Positions 26,934-33,893 are shown, counted from the stretch's first letter. The stretch: DNA of 64,000 nt from Nocardiopsis terrae (GCF_014651695.1 NZ_BMXJ01000001.1:536944-600943); one strand, 5' to 3'. Program-made: numbers and translations. Notes: generated by a model not told the origin, from the letters alone.

Positions 26934-26956
26934 GTTGCGCAACTCTGTATAGATAC
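26934..26956. promoter_or_regulatory. Two adjacent palindromes upstream of the GntR gene
   Basis: GTTGCGCAAC (26934-26943) and GTATAGATAC (26947-26956) are perfect 10-bp palindromes 3 bp apart, about 65-90 bp upstream of the GntR start. The second shares ATAC/GTAT elements with the Pra operator, which fits autoregulation. Confidence 0.45.
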
Positions 26957-27079
26957 CTGATATTGCACAAGGACTGCGCGAACGTCCGCCGATGCCGACC
27001 CGACCCGAGAGCCTTCCCCTCGGTCGACACCAGCAGACGCCCCAACCGCAGAGCCGCAGAACCGGCCTACGGTCGGCCC

Positions 27080-27349
27080 TCACCCCTGCCGCGAGCCAGT
27101 CTCGGCACGTGACTCGGTTGCGCGGAGGCGTTCACTGGACAGCTCGGAGTTGCCGATCCCCGGAGGCGGATACTCCAACTGGTGAACGAAGACCTCCACG
27201 TCCTCCTCGATCAGCGTCGGCGCGTGCGTGATCTGCTGTCGGGTGGCGGTAGCGATCCACAGGCCCCCGTGACGGCGGATCGACCACTGCTGCGCGTAGT
27301 GGCGTTGCAGGACATGGAGGAGCGTGTTCGGGACATCCCCGGTACTCAT
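27080..27349 (-). CDS. Small AICE protein of unknown function
   Basis: This is an 89-residue soluble protein. Its core, LLHVLQRHYAQQWSIRRHGGLWIATATRQQITHAPTLIEEDVEVFVHQLEYPP, resembles small partner proteins encoded beside XRE regulators in streptomycetes; I cannot name the family. ATG 27349 overlaps the stop of the gene before it by 4 bases (ATGA). The pair is divergent from the second XRE-DUF5919 gene. Confidence 0.65.
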   Translation of the reverse strand: MSTGDVPNTLLHVLQRHYAQQWSIRRHGGLWIATATRQQITHAPTLIEEDVEVFVHQLEYPPPGIGNSELSSERLRATESRAETGSRQG

Positions 27350-27594
27350 GCGGCGGCAGCCTCCAACCGGGAGATCTCCAGGAGCAGTTCCAGACCGAGT
27401 CGGGATTGGTCGGCCAGCTCCACCGGACGATGCCTCGTGCCGTCCACGACGTAGGGACGGACCAGTTTCGCCAGCGGCGCAACAGGATGCGCCGGAGGTG
27501 GAGGAGTAAACGGGAGTCTCACGCATGGCGAAAGCTTGGCGGTCCGGAGCCGTGTGGGGCCGGGTGTCCGAAGGTGTGGGATCAGGTTCCGCAT
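27346..27594 (-). CDS. Small proline-rich AICE protein of unknown function
   Basis: This is an 82-residue protein with a basic, proline-rich first half (LPFTPPPPAHPVAPLAKLVRPYVVDG) and a helical end (VELADQSRLGLELLLEISRLEAAAA). ATG 27594 has AGGGGTG in front. It overlaps the next gene by ATGA, so the two form a coupled pair. Similar short genes accompany XRE regulators in actinobacteria, but no role is established. Confidence 0.65.
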   Translation of the reverse strand: MRNLIPHLRTPGPTRLRTAKLSPCVRLPFTPPPPAHPVAPLAKLVRPYVVDGTRHRPVELADQSRLGLELLLEISRLEAAAA

Positions 27595-27717
27595 GGTCAC
27601 CCCTGGTGAGTTCGGGTGAGACTCGCGGCGAGACGGCGGGAAGCGCCGGAGTCCTCTTACATGCGGAAACGATGCTCTGTGTGAGCGGACATGTGTACCA
27701 CGTATCGGACAACTTGA

Positions 27718-27746
27718 GGGACGTCTAGGGACGTCTTCTGTTATCG
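27718..27746 (+). promoter_or_regulatory. Promoter/operator of the second XRE-DUF5919 gene
   Basis: Two exact GGGACGTCT units (27718-27726 and 27728-27736) lie 10 bp apart. TTATCG (27741-27746) follows as a possible -10, 17 bp after GGGACG as a -35. The layout repeats that found before the first paralogue at 24530-24557. Confidence 0.55.
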
Positions 27747-27776
27747 TCGGGTTCCCGCACCCCGGAGGGCACAGAC

Positions 27777-28511
27777 GTGAACGCTGCACTGCGCAAGGCA
27801 TTGGCCGCGTCCCGACTCACCGAGATCGACGTGGCCGCACACCTCGGCGTAGACCCCAAGACCGTCCGCCGCTGGCTCTCCGGCCAACGGCCCTACCCCC
27901 GCCACCGCTGGGCACTGGCCGACCTCCTCCAGGTCCAGGAGAACCGTCTTTGGCCGCAGGGCAGCCAGCCCACCGAGAAGCGGGCTTCGACCTCCGAACA
28001 CGCCTACCGGGTCTATCCGCACCGCTGGGAGGTACCTCGGGAGGTCTGGCACGACCTGTTCAGCGAAGCGGAACAGGAGATCGGCATCCTGGTCTACAGC
28101 GGCCTGTTTCTCGCCGATGACGCGGGAATCCTACGTCTCCTCGAAGCGCGGGCACGTGAAGGCGTGAGCGTCCGCATCCTCCTAGGCGACCCGGGTTCGG
28201 AGCCGGTGAAACAGCGCGGGAGAGACGAGCGCATCGGAGAGGCCCTGTCCGCCAGAGCAAGCAACGCCCTACTGCTCTTCCGAACGCTCCTGGACGTCGA
28301 CGGCGTCGAGATCCGGACGCACTCAACGGTCCTGTACAACTCCGTCTACCTGACGGAGAAGAAGCTCCTCGTCAACCAGCACATTTACGGGCTGCCAGCG
28401 TCGAAGTCCCCTGTGGTCGAGGTTGACCGCGAACTGTCCCCCGACATGGCCAACACCTACACACAGAGTTTTGATCTGACTTGGGAGAGATCGAGGGTTC
28501 CTAAAATGTGA
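27777..28511 (+). CDS. XRE-family regulator with C-terminal DUF5919 (PLD-like) domain, copy 2
   Basis: This 244-residue paralogue of the protein at 24596 has the helix-turn-helix VAAHLGVDPKTVRRWLSGQRPYPRHRWALADLLQV and C-terminal blocks IGILVYSGLFLADDAG, VSVRILLGDPGSEPV and THSTVLYNSVYLTEKKLLVNQHIYG. Again the PLD-type HxK is lost (HST). The start is GTG 27777 after GGAGG. The two copies have diverged strongly outside these blocks, so this is an old duplication or a separate acquisition. Similar promoters suggest shared control. Confidence 0.82.
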   Translation: MNAALRKALAASRLTEIDVAAHLGVDPKTVRRWLSGQRPYPRHRWALADLLQVQENRLWPQGSQPTEKRASTSEHAYRVYPHRWEVPREVWHDLFSEAEQEIGILVYSGLFLADDAGILRLLEARAREGVSVRILLGDPGSEPVKQRGRDERIGEALSARASNALLLFRTLLDVDGVEIRTHSTVLYNSVYLTEKKLLVNQHIYGLPASKSPVVEVDRELSPDMANTYTQSFDLTWERSRVPKM

Positions 28512-28658
28512 CAAACAAGTTAATTAATCACGAAAATGGACATCGGAAGCCAGCCCAGATGGCTAAGTAGATCCAGAACCTAGAGACCACCAAGCAACCA
28601 AACTCGCCCGCCGTACGTCTAACCCTAAAATTATGCCGGACTTCAACCAAAGATACTG

Positions 28659-29615
28659 GTGACCATGGCCTTTCCAAGCTTCACTGACGACCCAATTTTC
28701 TGGGCAGCAGTTGGCTCCCTAGCAACCGCCGGAGCCCTACTAGTGAGCATCGTTCTTTTGATGTTTCAATTTCGCGACCGAACCAAGGCAAAAAAGCAGG
28801 AGAAGAGATTTTCAGCGGAGCATGTTAGCGGCTGGATCAACGTAAACTACGAACCGAAAATTATCAAGAAAGGAAAAGAGGATCTGGAGGGACTCAAAAA
28901 GAAAGTCAAAGTGAGCTTAAAAAATACTGGAAACCAACCCGTGTTCGATGTCTCCATGCGAGTTGCAGAGAAGTTCCCAGGGAGTGACTACGTCAAACTT
29001 GGAAATCTAGGACTGCCAACAACCATCCCGGTACTACCCCCAGAGGATGGGGGAGAGTGGGACATTTCTGACCAGCTTGCACACTATGATGTCCTAACTC
29101 ATATGTACCTGGAGGTAACTTTTCGCGACTCCGCCGACCGGTACTGGAAAAGGGATTTTTCTGGAAAGCTTAAAGAAATAAATCCCAAAAAGAAAAAATA
29201 CCAGAAAGCAAACGAGTCAGAGATGCATCGCCAACTAGGGCACCCTTCTCCGGAAAATCCTTTTGCCATTGCCATAGCATTCTACACCTTGATCACCAGC
29301 GAGTCTCCTAGCGACTGGCAGGAAGCACTTAACTACACCACCCCTGAATCTGAATGGGGAGACCCTGAAAAATCACACAATCTACTTACTGAACTCGGGA
29401 TGACGACATACCTCGAATACCCAACAAAGGGGGTAGCTTACGTCAGATTCGTGGCCCCCCAGAAAGATAATGTAGTTGTCAAGGCAGATCACATGGGCCC
29501 ACTTGTAGATGCAAGAATCATGACCCTTCAATATCGAGAAGAATTTGAATCTTGGAAGGTGCATAGCATTGGGCTTCCATGCCCTCCAGAGCACCTGCCA
29601 CCCAGAAAAAAATAG
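28659..29615 (+). CDS. Membrane-anchored protein of unknown function (low-GC cargo)
   Basis: This 318-residue protein has one N-terminal membrane helix (WAAVGSLATAGALLVSIVLLMF, residues about 14-36), then a lysine-rich cytosolic body. The segment VKVSLKNTGNQPVFDVSMRV followed by YLEVTFRDSADRYWKRDF looks like an immunoglobulin-like strand domain. Base composition is far less GC-rich than the rest of the element, a sign of foreign origin. The start is GTG 28659; ATG 28665 is equally possible. It converges on another unknown gene across large inverted repeats. The position at the right end of an AICE fits accessory, possibly defence, cargo, which is inference only. Confidence 0.7.
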   Translation: MTMAFPSFTDDPIFWAAVGSLATAGALLVSIVLLMFQFRDRTKAKKQEKRFSAEHVSGWINVNYEPKIIKKGKEDLEGLKKKVKVSLKNTGNQPVFDVSMRVAEKFPGSDYVKLGNLGLPTTIPVLPPEDGGEWDISDQLAHYDVLTHMYLEVTFRDSADRYWKRDFSGKLKEINPKKKKYQKANESEMHRQLGHPSPENPFAIAIAFYTLITSESPSDWQEALNYTTPESEWGDPEKSHNLLTELGMTTYLEYPTKGVAYVRFVAPQKDNVVVKADHMGPLVDARIMTLQYREEFESWKVHSIGLPCPPEHLPPRKK

Positions 29616-29672
29616 AGACAGAAAAACTAGCCGCAGAAGCACCATTGCCGAGTTAAGCTGTATGGGATCAAG

Positions 29673-29694
29673 GCGACGGCGCGAACGCCGTCGC
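29673..29694. terminator. Perfect hairpin after the low-GC membrane gene
   Basis: GCGACGGCG (29673-29681) and CGCCGTCGC (29686-29694) enclose the loop CGAA. It stands 58 bp after the stop of the plus-strand gene and begins the GC-rich 29673-29912 block between the convergent cargo genes. Confidence 0.6.
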
Positions 29695-29831
29695 GCAGCC
29701 CGCCGCCCGCTCGGGCTGCGGGCTGCCGCCCGGTCCCGAGCCGGGCACCGGGCGGAGTGGAGGAGCAGCGCCGGGGCTGACCCGGCAGAACCAGTTCTGG
29801 CCCCGCGTGGACCACGGGGGTTGCTGACGTG

Positions 29832-29912
29832 TTCGGACCCCGAGGCACCCGAGAGCGGAATGCGTCTGTCTCGGGTTGCTCGTTCCGGCGCTCTCGGGCA
29901 CCTCGGACCGAA
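29832..29912. repeat. Long imperfect inverted repeat between convergent cargo genes
   Basis: The left arm, 29832-29857, and right arm, 29889-29912, pair over about 24 bp with few mismatches; a GGAA/TTCC pair extends the stem inward. It would make a large single-strand hairpin. It may act as a bidirectional terminator, or as a single-strand or double-strand replication origin for the rolling-circle phase. The 348-bp gap 29616-29963 otherwise holds no gene. Confidence 0.55.
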
Positions 29913-29963
29913 ACCGTTGTGACCGAGTTCCATGAAAAACCAAACTTACTTCTCGCAGGTTTT

Positions 29964-30599
29964 TTAGAAGAGAGAGAAGGGTCGCCACGGGAATTTCCTG
30001 CTAACGAAAAGGTGGATCCGCTCTGATTCGTACGGCCATCGCGCCACACCCGCATCCTGGATAACGTGTAGCACTGAACGACTTGCTTTAGTTGTCCCAA
30101 TTTCCAATGGTACCCTGCCTGGTTTAGCTTTCTCAACCAGATAGAGAGGACCTGGCACATCCTCAGGGCAAAGGAAATAGGCGACACCAGTCGATCTCTC
30201 CACATAGATGGGTTCATCCCACTCCAACCATCCATCCTGGTCACCGTTCCTCTGATTCAGGTCAACCGTCGCCCTGAATGGACGGGGAAGGTTCGAGAGT
30301 GCGTCGGAGTTCTCGACTCGATAACGGTCCCCAGAAGGGGTTTCCCCCACGCCTATCTGAACACTTCTCAAAATTCCTTCCATCAAATATGAATGCATTA
30401 GCGCAAATGAGCAGATTTGCTCAATCGGCCACTGTCGCGGTTCGAGGCGATAATCTTGCCCAATTGCTCTAATGTATTCCTGACTCCATCTACCCTCCAT
30501 GAACCCTTCGAAAATATTAATTAAGGCTTTTTGTCCTTCAGGGTCTTTGAGCCAATCTTTCGCTTGATCAAGGGCAACGTCCTCATGCATGGTTCCCAT
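29964..30599 (-). CDS. Protein of unknown function (AICE right-end cargo)
   Basis: This is a 211-residue soluble, acidic protein without membrane segments. The N-terminal third is helical (QAKDWLKDPEGQKALINIFEGFMEGRWSQEYIRAIG). The rest contains strand-like stretches (DEPIYVERSTGVAYFLCPEDVPGPLYLVEKAKPG). I do not recognise the family. Its GC content is below that of the core element. ATG 30599 lacks a good ribosome site; ATG 30590 is an alternative. It converges on 28659-29615, suggesting the two arrived as neighbours but are expressed separately. Confidence 0.6.
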   Translation of the reverse strand: MGTMHEDVALDQAKDWLKDPEGQKALINIFEGFMEGRWSQEYIRAIGQDYRLEPRQWPIEQICSFALMHSYLMEGILRSVQIGVGETPSGDRYRVENSDALSNLPRPFRATVDLNQRNGDQDGWLEWDEPIYVERSTGVAYFLCPEDVPGPLYLVEKAKPGRVPLEIGTTKASRSVLHVIQDAGVARWPYESERIHLFVSRKFPWRPFSLF

Positions 30600-30987
30600 G
30601 GAGGCAGAGTAGATCCCCCTAGCGACATTTCCCTTGACCTAGGGAGATTCCGACCTGAGCACACAGCAAACTGGGCGGCGACCGTCTCCAGCACTACCGG
30701 GCGCTCCGGACCGACACCATGATTGCCGAGAGCTGGAGCCAGGGAAGGCGCAAGGGACTCCACAGCAGGTCAGCGTCGTTCTTTAGGAACAGTCCGCTGA
30801 CCGCCCCCATACCCTGGCAGGTCAAAGGGAGCAACCCCTTCCTCCCCCGCGCGCGATAGCCCTGATCCATGCCACACACGTGCCACACAGGGCGGTCAAC
30901 GGCGGGGAACCACGGGGAATCGCGGACAGACGAGCCGTGTCAGCGCAGGTAGACGAGTTGCGAGGTCAGCCGTCAGGGGCGTTCTCG
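30600..30987. other. 388-bp right-end gap of the element
   Basis: No gene is supported here. It contains the promoter side of the minus-strand gene ending at 30599 and, at 30870-30887, the second 18-bp arm-type site, about 100 bp inside attR. Confidence 0.5.
30870..30887. repeat. Candidate integrase/excisionase arm-type site, right copy
   Basis: This is an exact second copy of TGCCACACACGTGCCACA (see 18812-18829), same strand, 100 bp inside attR; the left copy lies 79 bp inside attL. In the circular form the two would flank the crossover site. Confidence 0.6.
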
Positions 30988-31033
30988 GCTTCCCAAGCTG
31001 ATAACGCGGGTTCGATTCCCGTCATCCGCTCCA
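30988..31033 (+). repeat. attR: 46-bp direct repeat (tRNA-Gly 3' part)
   Basis: This copy is identical to 18687-18732. Upstream of 30988 the sequence no longer matches the tRNA, so no second functional tRNA exists here. It marks the right end of the element. Confidence 0.93.
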
Positions 31034-31039
31034 CCAGTA

Positions 31040-31086
31040 GAACGGCCCCTGGCCTGCGAAGATCCTTCGCACACCAGGGGCCGTTC
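31040..31086 (+). terminator. Strong hairpin just outside attR, probably the displaced tRNA terminator
   Basis: A 13-bp perfect stem (31040-31052 with 31074-31086) contains an inner TGCGAA/TTCGCA stem. It would directly follow the tRNA-Gly gene if the element were removed, so it is most simply the original terminator of that gene. Confidence 0.7.
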
Positions 31087-31400
31087 TCGCGTTCGGGGTG
31101 CACCAGCGGGTGCACGGGGCCTCAGATGACGCGCCCAGCTCCCGTCATACGCCCCTGCTTGGGCGTGCGCCCCGCCGGTGCACGGCCAGCAGGCTCCGGC
31201 CTCTGCGGCGCGGCACAGGGCGCAGCAGAGGCACACGCGCTCAGCATCACGAAGCCCGAGATCGTGTCATCCAAGGTGACCACCGTGCCTTCATGAACCT
31301 GTCAACCCGCACAGGGACACAGCGCGGCCGGACCCCCTGTCTGCCGTGTGCGGCACCGCGGCAGACACAGGATGTCCCAGTTCTTGGTCTGGGCGATCTC

Positions 31401-31646
31401 TCATCTCCGTGCAGGTGTACCAAGACCAGGAGTGCTTGCTGGGTGGAAGCCAGAAGGCCGGGCTCCGGCTTGCTCTGATGGTGCAGCAGGACAGAAGGAG
31501 TACCGGGAAGCCATGTGCGCTCTCCGGCGGATACTCACCGGCCGCGTACACGCGCCGTGGTCAACGGCGCCCTGTTCGGCCACCCGACGAGCCGGGGGTT
31601 GCGCGAGCCGTTCAGCCCGTGTCGACTTACCGGCAGGCGCTGGCAT
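31401..31646 (-). pseudogene. Truncated AICE replication initiator (rep) remnant
   Basis: The first 43 or so residues (MPAPAGKSTRAERLAQPPAR and onward to CTRPVSIRRR) match the start of the element's own initiator (MPTPTGKSTRAERLAQPLAR) closely. After about 31518 the similarity ends and the frame runs into unrelated sequence until a stop at 31401. All of the HUH and tyrosine regions are missing. It lies outside attR, so it is a relic of an earlier related element at the same tRNA. The gap 31087-31400 shows nothing else recognisable. Confidence 0.8.
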
Positions 31647-31684
31647 CAGCCCGCCCCACAGCCACAGAGCGGGAGACCCACACG

Positions 31685-31924
31685 ATGATCACCGAAACCC
31701 GAAAACGTTGGCCGATGATCTTGTACGGGTCCTTGACCGTCGTGGGTGTGGCACTGGTACCGCTGATCTGGGTCATGCAGGAGCGTTTCTCCTGGCTGGC
31801 CTGCCTCGGGACGGTAGGTTGTGCCGTTTCGTTCATCACCGAGGTCAAACAGGGCCGTCGCAGCACGTCAGAAGCCAGAACCCGTCAGGCTGCTCCGCCT
31901 TCCGACGAACAGCCTGCACCGTAG
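31685..31924 (+). CDS. Small two-helix membrane protein beside the rep remnant, copy A
   Basis: A 79-residue protein (MITETRKRWPMILYGSLTVV...) has helices at about residues 10-30 and 35-53, then a basic QGRRSTSEART turn and a polar tail. It is divergent from the rep remnant, just as the 71-residue protein at 21937 is divergent from intact rep. Its leader (ACAGCCACAGAGCGGGAGAC) resembles that before the next copy. It is probably carried over from the older element; its function is unknown. Confidence 0.6.
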   Translation: MITETRKRWPMILYGSLTVVGVALVPLIWVMQERFSWLACLGTVGCAVSFITEVKQGRRSTSEARTRQAAPPSDEQPAP

Positions 31925-32020
31925 GAGTCCGTCGCGGCAGTGATGTGGCCCTCGAGAGCGGATCGCATACGAACGCTGCGGCCCGGCCCCACAACCACAG
32001 ACCGGAAGAGCCACCACCAC

Positions 32021-32257
32021 ATGCCCTTCGACAAGCCACCCCGACCGTGGTATCTGGCCCTGAGCGTTCTGCTCACCCTGACCGGGGCCGTGCTGCTCTG
32101 GTTGGACTCCGACGTGTTGGTACCGTCCCAGATCTGGGTGTTGACCCTCGTGTGGGCGACGAACATGGTGGGCTGCCTCGTCCTGTACGCACTCAACCGG
32201 GTTCGCTCCCGTAGCCGTCAAGCAAACTCGATCTCCAAGAGCGAGCCTGCCGAGTGA
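32021..32257 (+). CDS. Small two-helix membrane protein, copy B
   Basis: A 78-residue protein (MPFDKPPRPWYLALSVLLTL...) has two hydrophobic helices, VLLTLTGAVLLWLDSD and VLTLVWATNMVGCLVLYAL, and a basic RSRSRQ segment. It lies 96 bp after copy A and shares its leader type (ACAACCACAGACCGGAAGAG). The layout matches copy A and the element-borne relative, so the three are best treated as one family. GC content is normal. No function is known. Confidence 0.6.
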   Translation: MPFDKPPRPWYLALSVLLTLTGAVLLWLDSDVLVPSQIWVLTLVWATNMVGCLVLYALNRVRSRSRQANSISKSEPAE

Positions 32258-32297
32258 ACATCAGCCCTCGCAGGCGGACAAGGAGAGAGGCCGGCAC

Positions 32298-32536
32298 ATA
32301 CGCAGTAGGCGCCGCCCCAGCCATGGCTTCTGATCGTTGCTGTCACTTCCGTCTCGTTGACGACGAGTGTGCTGCTCTGGGCCGAGGACTCGCTGCGAAC
32401 GGACCGGATCTGGGCGGCGTTCGTCTGTTCCCTGGTCACCTTGGTGGCGTTCGGGAGCGGCTACGTTGCCGAGTGGGTCGGTTACCGCCGCCAGCACGCC
32501 TCTTCTCCCCCGTCGGATGAGACGCCCAGCTCGTAA
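32298..32536 (+). pseudogene. Degenerate third copy of the small membrane protein
   Basis: The open frame ending at 32536 encodes PWLLIVAVTSVSL, VLLWAEDS, RIWAAFVCSLVTLVAFGSGY and VAEWVGYRRQ, alignable with copy B. The position of the expected ATG reads ATA (32298) and is one base out of frame with the body, and an in-frame stop lies at 32306-32308. It therefore looks inactivated, although a shorter product from TTG 32357 cannot be excluded. Confidence 0.55.
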
Positions 32537-32917
32537 CCGCCCGCCATCGCGGCGGCGTCCCCGCCTCGGTCGGGTGATGAGCCCCGAGAGGCCGTGTGAG
32601 CGCACAGGCGCCAAGCACCCGAAAGCTCCGGGCCGGGAGCTGGTGGATCCGGTCGGACCACACGAGGGGAATTTCCCCTTGGGTATGAATTGATCCGAAT
32701 TACCCCCGCCTCTACCCCAGGGCTGACCGGCCTTCCCCCTTCTGTCCGCATGTGGCCAAAAAAGAGATCACGGACAAAGAAGCGAGGTAGGACTTGCCTC
32801 AGAAGGGGCGCGGAGTACGCGCGCCTTCAGAGAAGCACATCTCCCGATTTCGACATCCTTTTATCCAGCCCCTGTCGGGGCTCCTTCGAGAACCGAACAC
32901 AAAGGCAGGGGGCCACC
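32537..32917. other. 381-bp gap upstream of the bacteriocin genes
   Basis: No gene is seen. A perfect 13-bp palindrome GGGGAATTTCCCC lies at 32666-32678, followed by an imperfect dyad around GGGTATGAATTG and CGAATTACCC (32680-32705). A small GCCCC/GGGGC hairpin is near 32868-32881. The bacteriocin promoter should lie in this region. Confidence 0.5.
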
Positions 32918-33211
32918 ATGGGAAAGACCTCGAAACACGGGATCGCCACTGCTGTCCTCTTCGCGGGAATCACCGCAGGAGCAGCGGGAGCGGCCCTGGC
33001 AGGGACCCATATCGGAGGCGGGACCTGGTACCACGGCGTCTCGGTCTCCACCGTCTACTCGAACTACCACCATTCCCACAACTGCCACGGGTCCACCGCA
33101 GTGGGTACCTACACCGACCGGTCCAGGAACGCCGCCCCCGGCTACACCTCCTATGCCAGCGCGCCCAAGGCCTGGACCAACAACCAGACGTACTACCGCA
33201 GCGGCTGCTGA
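32918..33211 (+). CDS. Lactococcin 972 family bacteriocin precursor 1
   Basis: A 97-residue secreted peptide. A signal peptide (residues 1-28, ending AALA) is followed by the family core GGGTWYHG, VYSNYHHSHNCHGSTAVG and a C-terminal NNQTYYRSGC. Lactococcin 972 itself is a secreted inhibitor of septum formation that binds lipid II. Cys56 and the last residue Cys97 recur in all three precursors here, suggesting one disulphide. ATG 32918 is the start. Precursor 2 follows after 12 bp. This copy is the most divergent of the three in the middle region. Confidence 0.9.
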   Translation: MGKTSKHGIATAVLFAGITAGAAGAALAGTHIGGGTWYHGVSVSTVYSNYHHSHNCHGSTAVGTYTDRSRNAAPGYTSYASAPKAWTNNQTYYRSGC

Positions 33212-33223
33212 GGAGGGAACACC

Positions 33224-33526
33224 GTGGATTCCCTGAAGCGCATTCTCGTGAACGCGGCCTGCATCGCCGCCATAACAACAGGCGCCGCCGGAACCGCCCT
33301 GGCCGGGCATTCCTACATCGGAGGCGGGGAGTGGCACTGGGGCATTACCGGACCCCCCGGAGTGGGAGACACCTACTCCCGGTACCACCACGGTTCCGCC
33401 TGCCACGGGGCCACCGCTGTCGGAACCCGCACCGTCCGCGTCCGGGCGCAGGCCGGGGTGTGGGCCGAGGCCTTCGCCCCGCGCGCCAACGGCAACAACC
33501 AGTCCTACTGGCGCAACGACTGCTGA
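33224..33526 (+). CDS. Lactococcin 972 family bacteriocin precursor 2
   Basis: A 100-residue secreted peptide with signal peptide 1-28 (MDSLKRILVNAACIAAITTG, ending ALAG). The mature motifs are IGGGEWHWG, YHHGSACHGATAVG and NNQSYWRNDC. Cys60 and Cys100 are at the conserved positions; a further Cys13 is in the signal peptide. GTG 33224 is preceded by GAGGAGG. It sits in the middle of the three-gene array with gaps of 12 and 15 bp. Confidence 0.9.
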   Translation: MDSLKRILVNAACIAAITTGAAGTALAGHSYIGGGEWHWGITGPPGVGDTYSRYHHGSACHGATAVGTRTVRVRAQAGVWAEAFAPRANGNNQSYWRNDC

Positions 33527-33541
33527 GGGAGAGGAACCTCC

Positions 33542-33844
33542 GTGGAAACCCTGAAACGCGTTTCCGTCACACTGCTCGTCACCGCCGGGATCGCCGCGGC
33601 GACCGCCGGAATCGCCGCCGCCGAACGCTCCACCGTCGGGGGCGGGGTGTGGGAGCGCAACCTCACCGGTGTCCCCGGGCAGGGCTTCGTCCGCTCGGAC
33701 TACCACCACCCGCGGAACTGCCACGGCGCCACCGCCGTGGGCACCCACACCGAACGCGCCCACGCCCCGTCCGGGACCTGGGCCAGGGCCGAGGCCTCGC
33801 GGGCCCTGGCCAACAACCAGCAGTACTGGCGTGACGGCTGCTGA
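33542..33844 (+). CDS. Lactococcin 972 family bacteriocin precursor 3
   Basis: A 100-residue secreted peptide with signal peptide 1-27 (ending GIAAA). Mature motifs: VGGGVWERN, SDYHHPRNCHGATAVG and NNQQYWRDGC, with Cys60 and Cys100 conserved. It is closer to precursor 2 than to precursor 1. GTG 33542 follows GAGGGAGAGG. A 10-bp hairpin after the stop separates the array from the export/immunity genes. Confidence 0.9.
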   Translation: METLKRVSVTLLVTAGIAAATAGIAAAERSTVGGGVWERNLTGVPGQGFVRSDYHHPRNCHGATAVGTHTERAHAPSGTWARAEASRALANNQQYWRDGC

Positions 33845-33859
33845 CCCCGGCCCCGCCCC

Positions 33860-33893
33860 GCGGACCCGTCGTCACCCCCGTCAACGGGTCCGC
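33860..33893 (+). terminator. Hairpin between bacteriocin array and transporter genes
   Basis: GCGGACCCGT (33860-33869) and ACGGGTCCGC (33884-33893) form a perfect 10-bp stem 16 bp after the last precursor and 27 bp before the membrane-protein gene. It is a likely partial terminator that favours peptide over transporter expression. Confidence 0.65.

Larger units (their letters stand above)
18687..31033. mobile_element. pSAM2-type actinomycete integrative and conjugative element (AICE), 12.3 kb
   Basis: Both ends carry the same 46-bp sequence (18687-18732 and 30988-31033), which is the 3' part of the tRNA-Gly gene. Inside lie all the expected AICE modules: tyrosine integrase and excisionase next to attL, an HUH replication initiator, an FtsK-type double-stranded DNA translocase, a Pra-like activator, XRE and GntR regulators, and a Pif-like Nudix protein. 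Such elements excise, replicate as circles and move as double-stranded DNA through the TraSA hexamer. All core genes look complete, so the element may still be active. The right end holds unfamiliar low-GC cargo. Confidence 0.95.

Noticed and set aside
29627..29933. Frames within the GC-rich block between the two cargo genes
   Set aside because: They merely read through the inverted repeats and fuse with out-of-frame parts of the neighbours.
30988..31033. Second tRNA-Gly gene
   Set aside because: Only the 3' 46 bp match; the acceptor 5' strand and D arm are missing, so it is attR, not a tRNA.
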